Positions 61,292 to 64,000 of a stretch of DNA of 64,000 nt are shown piece after piece; the first letter of the stretch is position 1, and each line of letters starts with the position of its first letter. A program made the translations under genes and the position numbers. The notes beneath the pieces were generated by a model. That model was not told the DNA's origin. It was given only the letters and a program-made list of their open reading frames with translations, and ran no database searches. The stretch is from Pseudooceanicola nitratireducens (lineage in GTDB: Bacteria > Pseudomonadota > Alphaproteobacteria > Rhodobacterales > Rhodobacteraceae): the NCBI RefSeq assembly GCF_900109195.1, contig NZ_FNZG01000001.1:1116001-1180000 (forward strand). The letters run 5' to 3'.

Positions 61292-61686
61292 GGCTGGTCG
61301 TGCAGTTGGGCGGAACTGCGTCGGATGATCGGTTTGGGCGCGCAATGATTGGAATGCCGCGAGGAGAAGGGAGATGTGTGCGTCTGCGAAACAGAGCGTA
61401 AGTCTGCGATAGGTGCCTCAGGCAGAAGTTTTCGGAGGTTGGGGCAAAATGCGGCGATCATCGAAATTTGTGGGGCTGTCGTTCAAACGCCTTGGTTTGG
61501 AAACCGCGGTAACATCGTTCAAACCAACTTCGCAGTCACGTCGGGACAGGCTTGGCGCAAGTACGACAGGCTGGGCACATGCAAGTCAGGCTCTTCACGA
61601 GCAAGCATAGACGTTCAACACTAGCCAAACGCTCAGCACAAAGAACAACACTAGCCAGACGCTCACTACGAAGAAGCCCCTCGCAA
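61292..61686. other. Atypical intergenic region with a 30-base tandem repeat
   Basis: Nearly 400 bases before the ssb terminator, visibly richer in A and T than the rest of the window, with no convincing gene. It holds the ten-base direct repeat TCGTTCAAAC at 61479 and 61515, and a tandem repeat of two 30-base units (61616-61645 and 61646-61675, 26 of 30 bases identical, each starting CAACACTAGCC). It may be an RNA gene, remnant sequence or a transferred fragment. Confidence 0.55.
61616..61675. repeat. Two-copy 30-base tandem repeat
   Basis: Unit 1 occupies 61616-61645 and unit 2 61646-61675, directly adjacent with no spacer. They differ at four positions (13, 21, 22 and 25 of the unit). The absence of spacers rules out a CRISPR array. 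Confidence 0.85.
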
Positions 61687-61712
61687 AGAAAAGGCCGGGC
61701 AAAACCCGGCCT
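61687..61712 (-). terminator. Terminator of ssb
   Basis: On the minus strand AGGCCGGG-TTTTG-CCCGGCCT is followed by TTTCTTTG. It lies about 60 bases after the ssb stop. Confidence 0.88.
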
Positions 61713-61773
61713 CTTGATTAGCATCAGTCGCGGATCAGTGCCTTTTCAGCCCGAGGCCCCGCGAAACGTCCAA

Positions 61774-62295
61774 TCAGAACGGGATTTCGTCGTCCAGGTC
61801 GCGGCCACCGCCACCGCCACCACCCGAGCCGCCCGACGGGCCGCTGTCGTAGCCGCCGCCATAGCTGCCGCCGCGGTCGTCGTAGCCACCACCGGAGGAG
61901 GAGCCGCCACCGTAGCCGCCACCACCACCGCCGCCGCCTTCGCCGCGACCGTCAAGTAGGGTCAGCTCACCCCGGTAGGGGCGCAGCACGACCTCGGTCG
62001 AATAGCGATCCTGGCCGGACTGATCCTGCCATTTGCGGGTTTCCAGCTGGCCCTCGATATAGACCTTGGAGCCCTTGCGCAGATATTGCTCGGCGATACG
62101 GGCAAGCGGTTCCGAGAAGATCGCAACGGAATGCCATTCCGTACGCTCGCGCCGTTCACCGGTGTTGCGGTCTTTCCAGTTCTCGGACGTGGCGATCCGC
62201 AGGTTGCAGACCTTGCCGCCATTCTGGAACGAACGCACCTCTGGGTCGCGGCCCAGATTGCCTACCAGAATGACCTTATTGACAGAACCGGCCAT
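61774..62295 (-). CDS. ssb: Single-stranded DNA-binding protein
   Basis: A 173-residue SSB. The OB-fold (residues 1-112) starts [21 protein letters not shown] and includes [20 protein letters not shown] glycine-rich linker (about 118-165) leads to the acidic interaction tip [14 protein letters not shown] upstream can serve as ribosome binding site. No SOS box was seen in its promoter region, unlike lexA and recA. Confidence 0.98.
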   Translation of the reverse strand: MAGSVNKVILVGNLGRDPEVRSFQNGGKVCNLRIATSENWKDRNTGERRERTEWHSVAIFSEPLARIAEQYLRKGSKVYIEGQLETRKWQDQSGQDRYSTEVVLRPYRGELTLLDGRGEGGGGGGGGYGGGSSSGGGYDDRGGSYGGGYDSGPSGGSGGGGGGGRDLDDEIPF

Positions 62296-62555
62296 CGCAG
62301 CCCCCCATGCTTGTTCCTCAGATTTCGACGGTTACACCAGAGTGGCGGGGAAGAGTAAAGTTTTCGCAAAAATCTATTTTGTATGTCCCAAGGGTAAGCG
62401 CACAAAACTGGCCACGCCGGGCCCGCCAACAGGCGGCAAGGCTTTGCCGATAAGGGGAATTTGCCAAAGTCGCCGGAAAAACGGGGTGGAAAAATCCGTA
62501 AAATTCTGCCTAATCTGCGGCCGGTAAAGCGAGAAACGGACCGAGGGACAGCAAT

Positions 62556-63173
62556 TTGGCACAGAGGAAAGCCTGGCGTGGCACCGCGCTGATCGCCGCG
62601 GCGCTTGGGGTTTGCGTGGTCCTTCCCGATCTTGCACAGGCCGAGATTCTGTCGTCACGCAACCGGGCCAAGCTGTTCGGCAGCCAGGTCGGCGTGCTCG
62701 ATAACCGGGCGTCCCAGCAATACAACAACTCGGTCCGGCTGCAGCCGACGCGGATCGTCACGCCCTCGAAATGGGGGGATGAGACGGTCAAGGCCTGGCG
62801 CGGTCGCTATCGCGGCCCGCATCTGTCCACCGCTCGCGCCGCCGCGCGCCGTCATGGCGTGCCCGAGGATCTGTTCCTGCGTCTCGTCCAGCAGGAAAGC
62901 GGCTGGAACGATCAGGCACGATCGCACAAGGGGGCCATCGGCCTGGCCCAGCTGATGCCCGCCACGGCGCGCAAGCTGGGGGTCGATCCGCATGATCCGC
63001 GCGAAAACCTGGAAGGTGGCGCGCGTTATCTGGCCGAGCAATATCGCAAGTTCAAATCCTGGCGTCTGGCGCTGGCCGCATATAACGCGGGCCCCGGCGC
63101 GGTCGAAAAATACAATGGCGTGCCGCCCTACAAGGAAACCACCAACTACGTCCGGATCATCTGGGGCAGCTAG
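62556..63173 (+). CDS. Lytic transglycosylase (SLT domain)
   Basis: A 205-residue exported peptidoglycan lytic transglycosylase. A signal peptide of about 29 residues (ending AQA) is followed by a linker and a C-terminal SLT domain. The catalytic glutamate is residue 114 in [14 protein letters not shown], followed by [18 protein letters not shown] and [17 protein letters not shown]. The start is TTG 62556 with GAGGGA eight bases upstream. It is divergent from ssb. Confidence 0.9.
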   Translation: MAQRKAWRGTALIAAALGVCVVLPDLAQAEILSSRNRAKLFGSQVGVLDNRASQQYNNSVRLQPTRIVTPSKWGDETVKAWRGRYRGPHLSTARAAARRHGVPEDLFLRLVQQESGWNDQARSHKGAIGLAQLMPATARKLGVDPHDPRENLEGGARYLAEQYRKFKSWRLALAAYNAGPGAVEKYNGVPPYKETTNYVRIIWGS

Positions 63174-63345
63174 CCGCAGCTGCCCGCGATTGGGCGCGAT
63201 CTGGTCCAGTCCTGCCGCGTCCGACCCGACGTCACGGGAACCTTTTCGATCCGTCGCAAGTTGTCCGTCCAGAAACGCAAATGATGCGAATGCTTAATGT
63301 CGGACCCTCCCCATGGGGTGTCCGCTTGGGCGGAAAGGACTGACA

Positions 63346-63864
63346 ATGTTCAAGAAAACAATGACCGCAATGGGCATCGCCCTGATTGCCGCCACCCCCG
63401 CACTGGCCCTGGAAGGCCCGTTCCCGATCAAGGACATCGACGCGGATACGAATTTCCAGGCGATGGAGAACCCGAATGCGCTGGACCATTACCCGGACCT
63501 CGCCAATGACATCGAGAACGCCATCCGCGCCCGTGCCGATCTGGCCGATGAGGACGATTATCGCCCGCTGAACCTGGACATTCAGGTCACGGCGCTGCGT
63601 CTGAACGACAACCCGGTGCTGACCGACGATGGGGAATTCAACATCCTCGAAGGCATCGTGAACGTCTACGACGAGGCCAACCCGCAGCCGATCCGGACCG
63701 AGCCGATCATCCTGGAGGCGATGGAAGCCGAAGTGCCGTACCCGGCCTTCTCGCCGGACAATGACGATTTCTACAAGGCGATGGTCTATGCCTTTGCAGA
63801 CCGCGCCGTGTCGATCGCCGGTGAGATCACCGAGCTTCCGGACGAAGCCGAAATCCGCAACTGA
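63346..63864 (+). CDS. Periplasmic protein of unknown function
   Basis: A 172-residue protein with a signal peptide (MFKKTMTAMGIALIAATPALA, cleaved near residue 21) and an acidic mature part rich in Asp, Glu and Asn. I recognise no catalytic motif. AAAGGA precedes ATG 63346. A good terminator follows, so it is probably a single-gene unit. A secreted or periplasmic binding role is possible but unsupported. Confidence 0.75.
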   Translation: MFKKTMTAMGIALIAATPALALEGPFPIKDIDADTNFQAMENPNALDHYPDLANDIENAIRARADLADEDDYRPLNLDIQVTALRLNDNPVLTDDGEFNILEGIVNVYDEANPQPIRTEPIILEAMEAEVPYPAFSPDNDDFYKAMVYAFADRAVSIAGEITELPDEAEIRN

Positions 63865-63883
63865 TCCAAAGCCCTGGATCGCG

Positions 63884-63913
63884 AAAGGCCCCCGCCATGT
63901 CGGGGGCCTTTTT
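63884..63913. terminator. Terminator after the periplasmic protein gene
   Basis: AAAGGCCCCCG (63884-63894) pairs with CGGGGGCCTTT (63901-63911) around CCATGT, with a T run on the plus strand and an A run on the minus strand, so it can serve both convergent genes. Confidence 0.9.
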
Positions 63914-63935
63914 GCATGGGGCGTGCCGTCGGCGA

Positions 63936-64000
63936 TCAGCCCGAGGCCAGCTTGATCACCGGCTCCATCGCGGCCAGCTGTGCCTCGCTCAGGTGGCATT
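63936..64000 (-). CDS. C-terminal end of an unidentified gene
   Basis: The last 65 bases read on the minus strand give a frame ending CHLSEAQLAAMEPVIKLASG, with stop at 63936-63938. The amphipathic, protein-like end and the convergent terminator just beyond it suggest the true 3' end of a gene entering from the right. The fragment is too short to name. Confidence 0.4.
   Translation of the reverse strand, partial: CHLSEAQLAAMEPVIKLASG

Noticed and set aside
61349-61624. A 91-residue frame in the region left of the ssb terminator
   Set aside because: It begins at a TTG without a good ribosome binding site, has a cysteine- and arginine-rich random look and ends in the repeat; I treat the region as non-coding.
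61616-61675. Possible CRISPR array
   Set aside because: Only two 30-base units, directly adjacent without spacers, and no cas genes in the window; it is a plain tandem repeat.
61536-61724. A 62-residue minus-strand frame with a ten-residue repeat
   Set aside because: The peptide repeat is only the translation of the 30-base tandem DNA repeat and the frame runs through the ssb terminator.
63164-63185. A GGGCAGC/GCTGCCC hairpin at the lytic transglycosylase stop codon as terminator
   Set aside because: No T run follows and the stem overlaps the stop codon, so the evidence is too weak.

Overview
The window is GC-rich, densely coding bacterial DNA that looks like a chromosome of an alphaproteobacterium in the Rhodobacteraceae (Roseobacter/Rhodobacter group). 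The reasons are: a gene-transfer-agent (GTA) type holin beside a GH108 endolysin, GTTC-N7-GTTC SOS boxes at lexA and recA, a TTAA-N7-TTAA CtrA-type site in front of a CckA hybrid kinase, system I cytochrome c maturation genes, and a TAXI-type TRAP transporter. Most genes are housekeeping genes. I saw no tRNA, rRNA, insertion sequence or CRISPR array.

Layout. 1-4.8 kb: 3' end of argC, ccmE, an endolysin/holin pair, ccmF and ccmH. 4.9-7.0 kb: a PaaG-like hydratase/isomerase and a Hint-domain protein. 7.1-9.9 kb (minus strand): gltX and gltA. 10-12 kb: comEC, which overlaps lexA tail to tail. 12-17 kb (minus): trpD-ung-trpC-moaC-moeA, then lexA with its own SOS box. 17.6-21.1 kb: a divergent polysaccharide deacetylase and guaB.

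21.2-32.2 kb is the most distinctive accessory region. It is a compact catabolic island with an IclR regulator and a hotdog thioesterase on the minus strand, and a long plus-strand operon diverging from them. The operon encodes a salicylyl-CoA 5-hydroxylase-like flavoprotein, an aryl-CoA ligase, a TAXI-TRAP importer, a fumarylpyruvate hydrolase-like FAH protein, an alpha/beta hydrolase, a GST-type maleylpyruvate isomerase, gentisate 1,2-dioxygenase and an MDMPI-like protein that lacks the expected metal ligands. Together they describe a complete inferred route: (ester) -> salicylate -> salicylyl-CoA -> gentisyl-CoA -> gentisate -> maleylpyruvate -> fumarylpyruvate -> fumarate + pyruvate. A strong terminator closes the operon.

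32.2-39.7 kb (minus): a peptide-type ABC importer, an XRE-cupin regulator and an M24 peptidase. 39.8-45.8 kb: a heme-uptake locus, hmuSTUV divergent from the TonB receptor. 46-48.7 kb: a cytochrome b561, glucokinase and an RsmB-like methyltransferase. 48.8-56.5 kb: cckA, a sulfotransferase, recA, a small conserved protein, alaS and a DUF1330 protein. 56.6-64 kb: a VOC protein, a glutathionyl-hydroquinone reductase-like protein, typA, a FemAB/GNAT-like protein, a repeat-bearing intergenic stretch, ssb, a lytic transglycosylase, a periplasmic protein and the tail of one more gene.

The window also carries several parts known to matter for GTA biology in Rhodobacter capsulatus: endolysin and holin for release, CckA and LexA for control, and ComEC and RecA for DNA uptake and recombination. 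They are spread among unrelated genes, so this is probably coincidence of gene order rather than one locus.
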